Of a stretch of DNA of 11,579 bases, positions 1 to 8,899 are shown piece after piece. Both the position numbers and the translations under genes were made by a program. How positions within the stretch are numbered: position 1 is the stretch's first letter; each line of letters opens with the position of its first letter. Under the pieces are notes generated by a model that saw only the letters and a list, made by a program, of their open reading frames with translations, ran no database searches and was not told the DNA's origin. This DNA comes from Calycina herbarum (taxonomy: Eukaryota > Ascomycota > Leotiomycetes > Helotiales > Pezizellaceae), in NCBI GenBank assembly GCA_001414485.1, contig LLEY01000369.1, positions 1 through 11,579 of the forward strand. Reading direction: 5' to 3'.

Positions 1-321
1 TAAATTAGCTATAAAATAGTATAAGAGAGAGGTAGTAACTAAGGCTTCTTTTAATATATTAAAAGCCTTCTTATATTCTAAGTTAAACTTAAATAGTACT
101 TTCTTATCTATAAGATAGTTTAGTAGACGAGTAATCTATCTATAATCCTAAATAAAACGTTAGTAGAAGTTATAAAAACCTAAGAAGGACTAGATACTCT
201 TAATAGTACTAAGATATTTCTAGGAAACGATTACTAAGATCTTCTTTAGGTTAACTTCGATTCTATTTATAGAGATAATAAAACTAAGGTACTTTATATA
301 AGTAATATAGAACTCTATCTT
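1..321 (-). pseudogene. Element A pol remnant: end of RT and start of RNase H (Ty3/gypsy), RIP-degraded
   Basis: Read on the minus strand this is the distal part of a gypsy reverse transcriptase (the conserved SFLGFYNFY-type block) running into the RNase H connection. It is the same stretch as 11259-11579 on the plus strand, with about nine differences that are all transitions. The fragment contains no CA or TG dinucleotide at all, which is extreme RIP saturation. It is cut from its upstream half by the solo LTR at 322-650 and continues past the left window edge, where RNase H and integrase would be expected. No protein can be made because stop codons interrupt the frame. I infer the family from similarity to the better preserved copy C; the exact clade is not resolved. 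Confidence 0.85.
317..321. repeat. Target-site duplication ATCTT, left copy
   Basis: The five bases before the solo LTR match those directly after it (651-655). Removing one copy plus the LTR restores an alignment without gaps to 11245-11270 of element B, which independently confirms both borders. Confidence 0.93.
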
Positions 322-650
322 TGTTACGGACCTGGCCACCGCCGAGCACGTGACTCGCGTACGGCTGCTCGCCGGCGTCCGCAAAGCCTGCTATTCCTAG
401 CCTAGCCTAGAACCATTCCTACCTAGGCCAGGAACCATTTCTACAAACGGATCGACATTCCTATAACTTATCGATTCCTTGGCTATCTCTATATTATAGG
501 ACCTCTAGAAGTCTCCTCTTTCCTTCTCTTCTCTTCTATAGCTTTAGATCTTCAATTAAACCACCTCTTACTTCTCTAATTATCCGCTACACCTGTATAT
601 ACTACAGGTAAGGATAACTACCAGAGGGCTAGCAGATTAGGTTTGTCACA
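322..650 (+). mobile_element. Solo LTR of the element C family
   Basis: This 329-bp LTR starts TGTTACGG and ends TTTGTCACA, and it is nearly identical to the reverse complement of the two LTRs of element C (4914-5242 and 10504-10832). It is the only one of the three that keeps the canonical CA terminus; both C copies end in TA. It is flanked by a perfect 5-bp target duplication, ATCTT, at 317-321 and 651-655. No internal retroelement sequence adjoins it, so it is the product of LTR-LTR recombination after insertion into element A's RT gene. Its first 70 bases or so are GC-rich and carry a CACGTG box. Confidence 0.95.
347..352. promoter_or_regulatory. CACGTG palindrome in the solo LTR
   Basis: Conserved counterpart of 5212-5217 and 10802-10807. 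It lies in the CpA/TpG-keeping island of the solo LTR. Confidence 0.4.
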
Positions 651-655
651 ATCTT
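651..655. repeat. Target-site duplication ATCTT, right copy
   Basis: Right partner of 317-321, directly after the CACA end of the solo LTR. Confidence 0.93.
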
Positions 656-1943
656 CTTAATATCTACTTATAGTCTAGCTTTATAGAGCTATTCTAAGAC
701 CTTATAGACGTGTTTAACATATTCGAGCTTATTATTAGAGTATATAAGAATATTATTAAAGTAAGCTATATAAAAGTTATTAAGATATTCTATAAGAACG
801 CTATTTATATACCTCTAGTATATAGTAGAACTATTAGTTAAGCTGAAAAGTAACATCTTATATTTAAATATACTATAATAGGTCTAAAAGGTTATAAGTT
901 CTTCTAACTCTAGTTCTATATATATATAGTTAAAAGCTTAATAAATGTCGAGCTTTATAAGGATTTTAGTACTAGTAATTTATATAAGAGTTTTATTAAT
1001 TAGTAGAAAAGGGTGCTAGTCTTTATAAGTAAGGTTATTAAGTTTCTAGTAGTTAATATAAAGCTATAAGCTTCTATTAGACTTCTTTATAAACAGTACT
1101 AGAGAGGCGAAAGAGGTATAGCTAGAAATAATAAACTCTTTATTAAGGTTATCGAGGATATACTACTTTATAGCTAGAAGTTCCTTAGTCGTTATCTTAT
1201 ATAATAGGCTATATAATAGGGTATTCGGACCTATAAGTTCGATCTAGTAGTTGACTTAGTTTTATAATAGAGGAAGCTCGTCTAAAGCTCTCTTTAAAAA
1301 GATATTCTTAAAGTCTATATATTCTTAGCAAACGTTCTATTCTACTAGTTATTCGTCTAAAACGTAATCTACTAAAGAGAGCTCTATACGTAACCTGTTT
1401 ATAAGAGCATAGTCGATCTCTTATAAGCTAGTAAAGAAGACTTTGTTATCGCGCTTTTAAAGATTAAGTTTAAAAGCAGTAGCTCTAATATAATAGATAT
1501 TAATAATAAAGTCTTTTATAGGTTTATAGATATCTATAAGCGAGCTTATAGCCGTTTTATAGTCTATAACTAAACGTTTTCCTAAGGAAGATCGACAACG
1601 TTATTAGTAGTTAGGAATAAGGACTTATATTCTATTCTAAGTAGAGACGAGGTCTTATTAAAAGCTTTTATTTAGAATTTCCTTAAGAGTAACTAGTAGT
1701 AGGGTTTAGTACTAGCTTTAAGGTAGTATTAAATAGATTAATATAGGTTCTTCTATAGTATTCTAGTAGAGGTCGCGGTTCTCTATATCCTCCTAAGCCT
1801 AGAGGTCTAGTAGAGAGATAGTTATTAATTCTCTAGTAATAAGTATTAAGTAATTAAATCGACGAACTAGGGGAAGGGATTCTAGCTACTTAATCTTACG
1901 GCTATAGACTACTAACTTTACGTTTACGTCTATAAGCTATTAA
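656..1943 (-). pseudogene. Element A pol remnant: protease/RT spacer and RT N-terminal half (Ty3/gypsy)
   Basis: On the minus strand this region runs from downstream of the protease into RT. It matches the reverse complement of 4047-4913 plus 10833-11258 at a constant coordinate sum on either side of C's insertion point, so I detect no indels. The RT catalytic box is at 752-763 and reads Y-F-N-N, where the family has Y-x-D-D, so both metal-binding aspartates are lost. Many TAG and TAA codons replace Gln and Trp positions. The sequence ends abruptly at 1943, where element B's LTR begins. The 5' half of A (gag and its own LTR) is therefore not in this window and is predicted to lie on the far side of B. 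Confidence 0.87.
1939..1943. repeat. Proposed target-site duplication ATTAA of element B, left copy
   Basis: These five bases directly precede the TGTTACGG start of B's LTR and belong to element A (their mirror is 4047-4051). If B inserted into A, a second ATTAA should follow B's 3' LTR beyond the right edge. Only one copy can be seen, so this is an inference. Confidence 0.45.
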
Positions 1944-1964
1944 TGTTACGGCGCTGGTCTATAA

Positions 1965-1970
1965 CACGTG
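1965..1970. promoter_or_regulatory. CACGTG palindrome in B's LTR (first)
   Basis: E-box/G-box type palindrome 21 bases into the LTR, in the part corresponding to U3. bHLH and some bZIP factors, including fungal Cbf1-type proteins, bind this hexamer; regulation is inferred only. It keeps a CpA and a TpG in a neighbourhood otherwise stripped of them. Confidence 0.4.
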
Positions 1971-1983
1971 ATTCTCGGTCCTA

Positions 1984-1989
1984 CACGTG
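1984..1989. promoter_or_regulatory. CACGTG palindrome in B's LTR (second)
   Basis: Second copy 19 bases after the first, giving a paired arrangement. C-family LTRs have one copy each. Confidence 0.4.
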
Positions 1990-2175
1990 ACCGTCAGAGC
2001 CGCAACGCTTGGACGGATTTATAACGAGATTAAAGGCTCTTTATAGTTAGTAGGAATACCTCTTTTTCGTAGGGTATATATTCTATATTCTCTTATTCTT
2101 AGAACTATAGCTTTAAATTCTTAAATATATATATATATACTCTTATACCTTTACCTTTAGATATAGATTATAATA

Positions 2176-2186
2176 TTATTTAAAGC
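2176..2186 (+). other. Candidate primer-binding box of element B
   Basis: TTATTTAAAGC directly follows the proposed LTR end. Element C has TTATCTAAAGC in the same place (10503-10493, minus strand), a single C/T difference. Position and conservation suggest the minus-strand primer site, but RIP has changed it and the priming tRNA cannot be named. Self-priming, as in Tf1-like elements, cannot be excluded. Confidence 0.45.
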
Positions 2187-3540
2187 TTAACTCTTTTTAC
2201 TCTCTATAAAGGATTATAATATCGACTAGATTCTATACTTATAATAGCTAGAAGATCTTATACTTATAATAGTATAATTATAACTCTTCTTCTCTACTTA
2301 TAATAGCCTCTCTTCTTATAAACAGATCCCTCGAGTATCTCTACGTCTATAACGACTTATCTCCTCGAAAGATACGCCTATAATAGCTTATATAACCTTT
2401 TTTATAACCTCTCCCTACCTTCTCTTCCTTCCTTTCTAATAATATAATAGCTAATACTTAAAGTAGTTATAGTAGAAAAGAGAAGATATCTACTAGCTTG
2501 TCTTAAACCAAGCCTTAATAACTAGATAATACCTCTAGAGTCGCCTCTCTCTTACCTGCCTCCTCTGCGATAAGCGAGTCTCTTATAGATGAAAACGTTC
2601 GTTTATAAGCTGAAATCCTCTCTTTATATATATAACTCTACTAAACCTTATTACTTATAAACTACTTTAATAACTCTCTCTTAAGCTGCGAGTATATATA
2701 AGCCCTCTAAGAGGCTACTATCGACTCCTCCTATTCTTGATTTAGTTCTAATAATTCTACTTATAAGTTCTAAGATAGCGAGAAACTTAAGAACAGTATC
2801 TCTCTATTATATAAGGCCTAGCGGATTATCCTAGCTAGTAAAATAAGAAAGAACCTCTTCGAGAATAAATAAGATAAACTTACCTTTGTCTTTATAGTTA
2901 CTTCTGGTATAGTATAAGAGCACCTAGAACTATAGATAAATTTCGGTTTCTCTATCTTATTTATAGATATTATAGATATACTTATATATTTAGATACCTT
3001 GTTTATAGATAGTAACGAAGCTATAGAGGCTTATAAGGTCTTCTATAAACTCTTAATATAAGAGGACGAGACTTTTACTATATTTAAAGCAACCTTCTTA
3101 AGCCTTATAACTAAGGCTTATATCCTATTAAGTAAGTAGTTCGAAGATTTATATTAGAAGCTTATACTAGCTTTCTAAGTAAGTATCTCGCTAGTCTAAA
3201 TTACCTTAGTAATCTTTAACTAGTTATATAACCGCTATTACTCTGTCTATTAAGACGGGGTAACTATTAAGGAATACCTTATAGCTTACTATAACCGCTG
3301 CCTACTTATAAGAGGTTTCTCTGCTAGCTACGGATTAACTTACTAACTTCTAGCTCTACGTACTACTATTAGTTATCCGCTAACCTAAAGCCTGGTTCGT
3401 TACTCTCTAGTTACGAACTATAAGACTCCTTTACTTACTTATAAGAGTACGACTCCTGTCTAGGATATAGTAGATGTTATCTATTATAATTATAATAAAC
3501 CTAGGTACTATGCTAGTAAATACCCTCTTTCTTAAAAACC
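2187..3540 (+). pseudogene. Element B leader and gag remnant with zinc knuckle
   Basis: From 2187 to about 2440 this is AT-rich leader with no feature I can identify. Beyond that lies a stop-riddled gag. From about 3122 the frame whose codons begin at positions equal to 2 modulo 3 reads as continuous protein-like sequence apart from TAG and TAA codons, and leads straight into the nucleocapsid zinc knuckle at 3482-3523. Gag packages the RNA and forms the virus-like particle. No convincing start codon survives. B's gag is too decayed to compare closely with C's. Pol downstream is in the -1 frame relative to this gag frame, as in element C. Confidence 0.72.
3482..3523 (+). other. Degenerate CCHC zinc knuckle of element B gag
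   Basis: Fourteen codons with the spacing C-x2-C-x4-H-x4-C, in which all four ligands (codons 1, 4, 9, 14) are now Tyr. Each fits one RIP-type change: TGT or TGC to TAT or TAC for Cys, and CAC to TAC for His. The residues between (YN, NKPR, YASK) are typical of retroviral-type knuckles. RNA binding through zinc would be abolished. Confidence 0.82.
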
Positions 3541-4913
3541 CTCTACAGCTATTAAGGTATTAGAAGACGCTGAAAACTGGTTTATAGACTTCTACGGACT
3601 ATAAGCGTCTAGAGAAGAATCGGCTAATAAGAAACTCGTCTATAAGAACTTAGGAAAAGAATAGCTTTAAAGCAAGTCTTCTCTTTAGAGTAAAATAAAC
3701 TTAGATCTTAACCTCTTAATCTAAGTTATATAATAGATAGAAAGGCTTTTATAACTATATATACTTTAATTAAGAATAGATATGCTTTTAATACTACTAG
3801 ACTTATTAATACTAGAGTGAATAGATAGCTATTTATTAATACAGCTTTAGCCGACTAGTTAAGTTAATATTATAAATAGGCTATAGAAAAGCTGTTATAT
3901 GTAATATTAATTACAGAGTTTAATAGATATAAAGAACTAGTGATTACTCGTGTTATTCGCTTAATACTAAGTATCGACAGACGATAGTTTACTAATACAC
4001 TCTTTCTAATTACTAATATCAGCGGATATAATATTATTATCAGCTGTTAATAGCTTATAGACGTAAATATAAAGTTAGTAGTCTATAGCTGTAAGATTAA
4101 GTAGCTAGAATCCCTTCCTCTAGTTCGTCGATTTAATTACTTAGTATCTATTACTAGAGAATCGATAACTATCTCTCTACTAGACCTCTAGGCTTAGAAG
4201 GATATAGAGAACCGCGACCTCTGCTAGAATACTATAGAAGAACCTATATTAATCTATTTAATACTACCTCGAAGCTAGCGCCAAACCCCGCTACTAGTCA
4301 CTCTTAAGGAAATTCTAGACGAAAGCTTTTAGTAAGACCTTATCTCTACTTAGAATAGAATACAGGTTCTTATTCCTAACTACTAATAACGTTGTCGATC
4401 CTTCTTAAGAAAACGTTTAATTATAGACTATAAAGCAGCTATAAGCTCGCTTATAGACATCTATAAACCTATAAAAGACTTCGCTATTAATATCTATTAT
4501 ATTAGAGCTACTGCTTTTAAACTTAACCTTTAAAAGCGTAATAACGAAGTCTTCTCTACTAGCTTATAAGAGATCGACTATACTCTTATAAATAGGTTAT
4601 ATATAGAGCTCTCTTTAGTAGATTATACTTTAGATAAACAACTAATAGAATAGAACGTTTACTAAGAATATATAGACTTTAAAGATGTCTTTTTAAAGAG
4701 AGCTTTAAATAAGCTTCTCTTATTATAAAACTAAGTTAACTACTAAATTAAACTTATAGGTCTAAATACCCTATTATATAGCCTATTATATAAGATAATA
4801 ACTAAGGAACTTCTAGTTATAAAGTAGTATATTCTTAATAATCTTAATAAAGAGTTTATTATTTCTAGCTATACCTCTTTCACCTCTCTAGTACTATTTA
4901 TAAAGAAGCCTAA
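3541..4913 (+). pseudogene. Element B pol remnant, first part: gag tail, protease/spacer and RT N-terminus
   Basis: The reading frame of 4891-4911 encodes the RT segment ending F-I-K-K-P, and its continuation is found at 10833 after element C. Upstream in the same frame is a YIDFKDVF-type block typical of gypsy RT N-termini, and further back a long linker. A protease is expected near 3990-4040, where the frame reads T-N-I-S-G; I cannot show that this is the former Asp-Thr/Ser-Gly site. From 4047 on, this segment is the mirror image of 1082-1943. Stops are frequent and no part is open for any useful length. Confidence 0.82.
4909..4913. repeat. Target-site duplication CCTAA of element C, left copy
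   Basis: CCTAA here and at 10833-10837 flank element C. Joining the two sides through one copy restores B's RT frame (K-K-P, then N-R-S-L), so the duplication and both LTR borders support each other. Confidence 0.92.
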
Positions 4914-5242
4914 TATGACAAACCCAATCTGCTAGCCCTCTGGTAGTTATCCTTACCTATAGCATACACAGGTGTAGCGGATAATCAGAGAAGTAAGAGG
5001 TGGTTTAATTAAAGATCTAAAGCTATAGAAGAGAAGAGAAGGAAAGAGGAGACTTCTAGAGGTCCTATAATATAGAGATAGCTAAGGAATCGATAAGTTA
5101 TAGGAATGTCGATCCGTTTATAGAAATAGTTCCTAGCCTAGGTAGGAATAGTTCTAGGCTAGGCTAGGAATGGCAGGCTTTGCAGACGCCGGCGAGCAGC
5201 CGTACACGAGTCACGTGCTCGGCGGTGGCCAGGTCTGTAACA
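4914..5242 (-). mobile_element. 3' LTR of element C
   Basis: This 329-bp LTR reads TGTTACAGACC to TGTCATA on the minus strand. The terminal TA replaces the CA kept in the solo LTR at 322-650. Three changes in its GC-rich first 70 bases relative to the other copies are in CpG context; most changes elsewhere are CpA to TpA or the complement. A run of CCTAGG/GGCTAGG-like short repeats lies near 5125-5172, and the same block is in all three LTRs. Confidence 0.95.
5212..5217. promoter_or_regulatory. CACGTG palindrome in C's 3' LTR
   Basis: Lies 25 bases from the LTR's outer TG end, inside the GC-rich island. The same position is conserved in the other C-family LTRs. Confidence 0.4.
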
Positions 5243-5245
5243 TTA

Positions 5246-5256
5246 CCCCCCCCTTT
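5246..5256 (-). other. Polypurine tract of element C
   Basis: AAAGGGGGGGG on the minus strand, three bases (the pol stop TAA) before the 3' LTR. This is where plus-strand DNA synthesis would be primed. It is pure purine and looks intact. Confidence 0.85.
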
Positions 5257-5379
5257 GAGTAGAGCTCGCCCGCGAGCTCTGAACCTACTACCTTATAAGT
5301 AATTTATCCTCGTCCTTATGATATTCCAGCTCGTCTATACTATCTTCCTAGCTCTGTAACTATTCTGCTAAGTACCTAG

Positions 5380-5560
5380 GAGGCCCTGGGAGAGAAGGAT
5401 TTAGAGCGTGAAACTCTTAAAGCTTATATAAGCAGCTTATAAAGTCAGAAGCTGGGTACTAGGCCGGGTCTAGCTTACTTTATGCCTATTAAACCCGGTA
5501 TTATAATTTTCTGTAATAGCCTCTAGAGGCTAGTACTTGGTCTACATCCTATTCGTTATA
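5380..5560 (-). other. Chromodomain at the C-terminus of C's pol
   Basis: The block reads D-V-D-Q-V-L-A-S-R, then L-Q-Y-R-V, then Y-P-A-S-D-F, then E-F-H-A-L-N-P: the standard layout of fungal chromovirus chromodomains. These bind methylated histone H3 (mainly H3K9me) and steer integration into heterochromatin, which fits this element's location inside older silenced elements. Several former Trp/Gln codons, including one just before the first block (5549-5551), are now stops. Confidence 0.85.
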
Positions 5561-6155
5561 CCCGTTAACTATAATAGGTAGTCCTGGTTCCTGTAGCTGG
5601 CCTGGTAGCGGATTGTTAGGAGCTTTGCGAAGCTTGTTTGTAGAGATTACGGGCTATATTTTAATTATCGGAGGCAGGTCGACCTAGAAAGCGTTTCTAA
5701 CCTTTTCTAGGACTGTATACGGACCAGCTATCTGCTGGTCGAGCTTACGGCTTAGGCGGTCTATATTCCACGTCTTTGTCGATACGTAGACCTTGTCGCC
5801 CGTAGCAAAGTCTACTAGTCGCCGGTGCTTGTTTGCTTGCTTACGCTGGCGTTCCTAAGCAGCCTCGATTCCCTTACGGGCGGTTTCCTAGGCGCTATGT
5901 ATACGGGTTGTGTACGCAACTGCTTCGTCTTGTGAAAGCTGTTTACGGACGCTTATTAGCTCTTCCGGGCTCTGGCGGACCCAATCAAAGCTGGTACGTG
6001 GCACGTAACCAAGCTCGATTTGTATAGGCGGAAGAGTCGTCGAGTCCTAGGGAAGTGTAGCTTAAGCGTAGTCTATAATCGGCATTAGTTTAGACTAGTT
6101 ATCCTAATAGTAGTTTATAAACAGGCGAAGGCGTTGGTTAATCTACTAGTTTATA

Positions 6156-6658
6156 TTCTTAGTTTAACCGTTGGTTTATGCGTATACGGCTATAGATAGC
6201 TTAATCTTAGTCTCTAGGATCCGGTTAAACTCTTGCTAGAACTCTAAGACGAATTACAGACCGCGGTTAGAGACAATAGTATCTGACGGTCCGTAATAGC
6301 GCTATACGCGGTCGAGGTAGATCTGCGCAGTCTTTTTTGCGTCCGTAGTCTTTAGGTAAGGGATAGAGACAGATCTCTTACTTAGCCGGCAGATAAAGAT
6401 AATAATTATATCTATCCTAGACTTGTTAGGAGGGAATTCCTTAAAATCAACTGATATATGTTGCTATAGGCGATCCGGGATAGGTAAGGGGTTGAGGAGT
6501 CTAGGGGGGCGGTCTCGTAGCACGTGAGAGCGACGGTAGGTCTAGCAGTTATAGACGAATTGTTGTACATCTGAACGAAGGTGCGGCCAGTAGTAGCGGT
6601 CTGTAACTAGCTTTAGGGTCTTAGATTGTCTAGGGTGGGCTACCGAGACTTGATTATG
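6156..6658 (-). other. Integrase zinc domain and DDE core with mutated active site
   Basis: The HHCC zinc site has both His codons (6656-6658 and 6635-6637) and the first Cys (6545-6547), but the second Cys is Tyr (6536-6538) with a stop between them. In the DDE triad the first Asp survives (6446-6448, V-D-F-K), the second is Asn (6266-6268, V-S-N-R-G) and the Glu is Lys (6158-6160, T-K-N-I-N). The triad coordinates the metal ions for strand transfer, so the enzyme is dead even apart from the stops. Both triad changes are TpG to TpA. Confidence 0.88.
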
Positions 6659-6989
6659 AACCTCGCTTAGTAAGCGTACTTTGAGATCGTCGTCCTTAGG
6701 CAGGATAAGCCGTTCTTGGTATAGTAGGAGGCTGTTATAGGTTGTCTAGCTAGGGCGTTCGTCCGTAGCGTACTAGCGGAGAGCGTCAAGGCCCGTACTC
6801 GTACGATTGGCTTGTAGGATATCGTTAATTAAGTCGTGTGGTCCGTCGGCTACTCTAACGGGTGCAATATCTACGGAAGGGTCTAAGTCTAGGTCCGTAA
6901 TAATCCGCGAGTCGAGATTCTCAGGCCGTAAGAGGACTTGCGTACGAGTAGATATCTTCATTACTATTTAACTATCTGCTTCTTAGTCC

Positions 6990-7470
6990 CGGCGAGTAAG
7001 GGAATCCGCTCGATTCTGGCTACTAGGCTTATAAGTAAGTAGGAAGTTAAATCGAGAGAGGGTTTCAGCCTAGCGGGCTTGTCGGCCAGATAAGGCTTTA
7101 GTTGTTATAAAGTACTTGAGAGCTTTATAGTCTAAAACGACCCGTATCTAGTGTAGAGACCCTTCGAGCTTAGGTCTCTAGGCTTCTAGAGAACGTATAA
7201 TAGCTAGTATCTCTTTATTATGAATCGGGTAGTTAATCTTAGTAGGTATTATTGTCTTAGAGAAGTAAGCTATAGGGTGCTACTCTTAACTCGGCTATAA
7301 CTGAAGGAGTATATTGTCAAGGACGCTGTCAGAGGAATCGGTCTCAACTATAGACTCGTATTACGAATTAAAGTGTATAAGAAGAGGTGTATTAATAAGC
7401 CGGGCCTTTAGCTCAGAGAAGGCGTCCTGATAAGCAGGTGTCTACTGAAACGGCTGGTCTTTACGAGTTA
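6990..7470 (-). other. RNase H domain of element C
   Basis: Degrades the RNA strand of the RNA/DNA hybrid during reverse transcription. The blocks V-E-T-D-S-S-D, H-N-K-E-I-L-A-I, V-L-D-Y-K-A-L and N-R-A-D-S-L-T-R stand in the order expected for gypsy elements, so the metal-binding acidic residues are kept. Several in-frame TAG/TAA codons interrupt it. Confidence 0.82.
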
Positions 7471-7479
7471 GGGCCGTTA

Positions 7480-8340
7480 ACGGGTGTATGACTCGTCTGT
7501 AGTTGAGAATAAACTTCTAGTAGAAGTTATAAAAGCTAAGAAAGGACTAAACACCGTAGACTATAATAGGGCGTTCCTAGTTATGGATCGTTTCTGTCTT
7601 TTCCGGGTCTACTTTAATCCTATTAGTGCTTACGTAGAAGCCTAGGTACTTCGTATAAGTAATGTTAAACTTAGATTTCTTAATATCAGCTTATAAGCTA
7701 GCTTTACGAAGCTATAAAAGGACCTTATAGACGTGTTCCTGATAGTCTAGCTTGTTCTTGGAGTAAATAAGAATATTGTTAAGGTAGGTAGTATAAAAGT
7801 CGTCTAAATAGTCGAAGAGTATGTCGTTTATAAACCGTTGATATATTACGGGTCTGTTAGTTAGTCTAAAAGGTATAACTTTGTACTTATAGGCTCTGTA
7901 ACAGGTCTGGAACGTTGTTAGTTCCTTAGACTTAGGGTTAATCCGAATCCGGTGAAAAGCTTGTCGTATGTCTAGCTTTGTAAAGATACGAGCCTTGCCT
8001 AGCCGAGTAAGAGTTTCGTCGATTAACAGAAGAGGATACTAGTCCTTATAGGTTAGGTTATTCAGCTTATGGTAATTAATACAGAACCGTAGAGAGCTGT
8101 TAGACTTCTTAACAAAGAGAATCGGGGCTATAAAGGGGGCTTAGCTAGCCTTAATAAAACCTTTATGAAGGTTCTTAATAAGGTATTATTTTATAGCCCG
8201 GAGCTCGTCCGTTAACTGGTGGCGGAGGGGGCTATAGGACAAGTCGTCTGCGTTCTCGTCCGTAAGTTCGATCTTGTAGTTGTATAGGCGACGAGGGGGA
8301 AGTATATCGGACGCAGCTTTGGAGAAAACGTCTGCGAGAT
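7480..8340 (-). other. Reverse transcriptase domain of element C, catalytic DD replaced by NN
   Basis: Order of motifs: D-V-F-S-K-A-A-S-D-I-L-P-P with K-I-E-L near the N-terminus, then I-L-F-V-K-K-S, Y-P-L-L-L-I-D-E-T-L, F-T-K-L-D-I-R-Q-A-F (first catalytic Asp kept), the active-site box at 7775-7786, and S-F-Y-N-F-Y near the end. The box reads Y-L-N-N-I-L-I-Y-S where the family has Y-L-D-D-I-L-I-Y-S. The first Asp codon changed in TpG context and the second in CpG context. Stops occur at former Gln and Trp codons. Confidence 0.9.
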
Positions 8341-8899
8341 CCTGGTAGGCTCTGGGGAGGCTTTCTTAGACCTGTAAGTCGTCTTTTTGATCCGTAAGCT
8401 TTTTTTCTATTAAGTAATCGATCTTATAAAGAGAGGTACTAAAGGCCGTAGCTTCAGTGTCTTATAGGTTACGGCGATATATAGTAGCACCGATGATAGC
8501 GATGTCTACTGGTGGCAGGTTAAGGCGTACACGTTTTGGGCGCGCTATAGAGGCTTTACGGATATCTAAACCTGTAAGGGCGCGGTTTATATTTTGTAAG
8601 TTGTTTTGGCGGTCCTAGTACTCGCTGTGACGTACGGCCAGGGGTGTAGTAGGCGGGCGCGCCAGGATCTGAGGGACTAGCAGCTCGTCGATAAGGCTTA
8701 CGGACAGTTGCGGGTCTTCCTAGTATTTGCGTACGACCTGTTCTTCTAGGGCCTGATCGCGGCGATCCGCGTCAGCTTGGTGATCTAGGTTTAAGGGCCG
8801 AGTCTATAGGATCCTAGGATCTAGGAGGCGTAGCTGGACAAGGTTAGGAGAAGGAGGGAGATCCGCGGGCTATATAAGTCGTCGCTGGCGGGGGTTGAG

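Larger units (their letters stand above)
1..1943 (+). repeat. Left arm of the large inverted repeat (element A)
   Basis: Without the solo LTR and one ATCTT, about 1.6 kb here is the reverse complement of 4047-4913 plus 10833-11579. Coordinate sums are constant within each block (11580 for 1-321, 11914 for 656-1081, 5990 for 1077-1943), so I detect no indel. It starts at window base 1 and ends exactly at B's LTR. Confidence 0.9.
1944..2175 (+). mobile_element. 5' LTR of element B (older, heavily RIP-mutated)
   Basis: It begins TGTTACGG...CTGG, as does the C-family LTR, and shares a CACGTGA(T/C)TC block with it about 21-25 bases from the start. The left border is sharp: element A homology stops at 1943. 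The right border is inferred from the box at 2176-2186, which resembles the sequence directly inside C's 5' LTR, giving a length of about 232 bp. The first 73 bases keep many CA and TG dinucleotides; from about 2017 to 2322 there are none. An (AT)n run lies near 2125-2140. The partner 3' LTR is outside the window, so the length cannot be checked here. Confidence 0.72.

Noticed and set aside
2125..2141. AT microsatellite as a functional TATA region or origin
   Set aside because: A short AT run in a RIP-saturated LTR is expected by composition, and nothing else supports a function.
3985..4040. Protease active site of element B at T-N-I-S-G
   Set aside because: The place and frame are right, but the residues do not match Asp-Thr/Ser-Gly well enough to call without an intact relative.
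5125..5172. CCTAGG/GGCTAGG short repeats as a protein-binding array
   Set aside because: They are probably CCAGG-like units altered by RIP. They occur in all three C-family LTRs as ordinary LTR sequence, with no regular spacing.
5833..6027. 64-codon plus-strand open frame
   Set aside because: It lies opposite the C-terminal integrase region of C's pol and has no recognisable features of its own. It is a shadow frame of the minus-strand gene.
6773..6961. 62-codon minus-strand open frame as a separate small gene
   Set aside because: It is in the pol frame and is simply a stop-free piece of the linker between RNase H and the integrase zinc domain.
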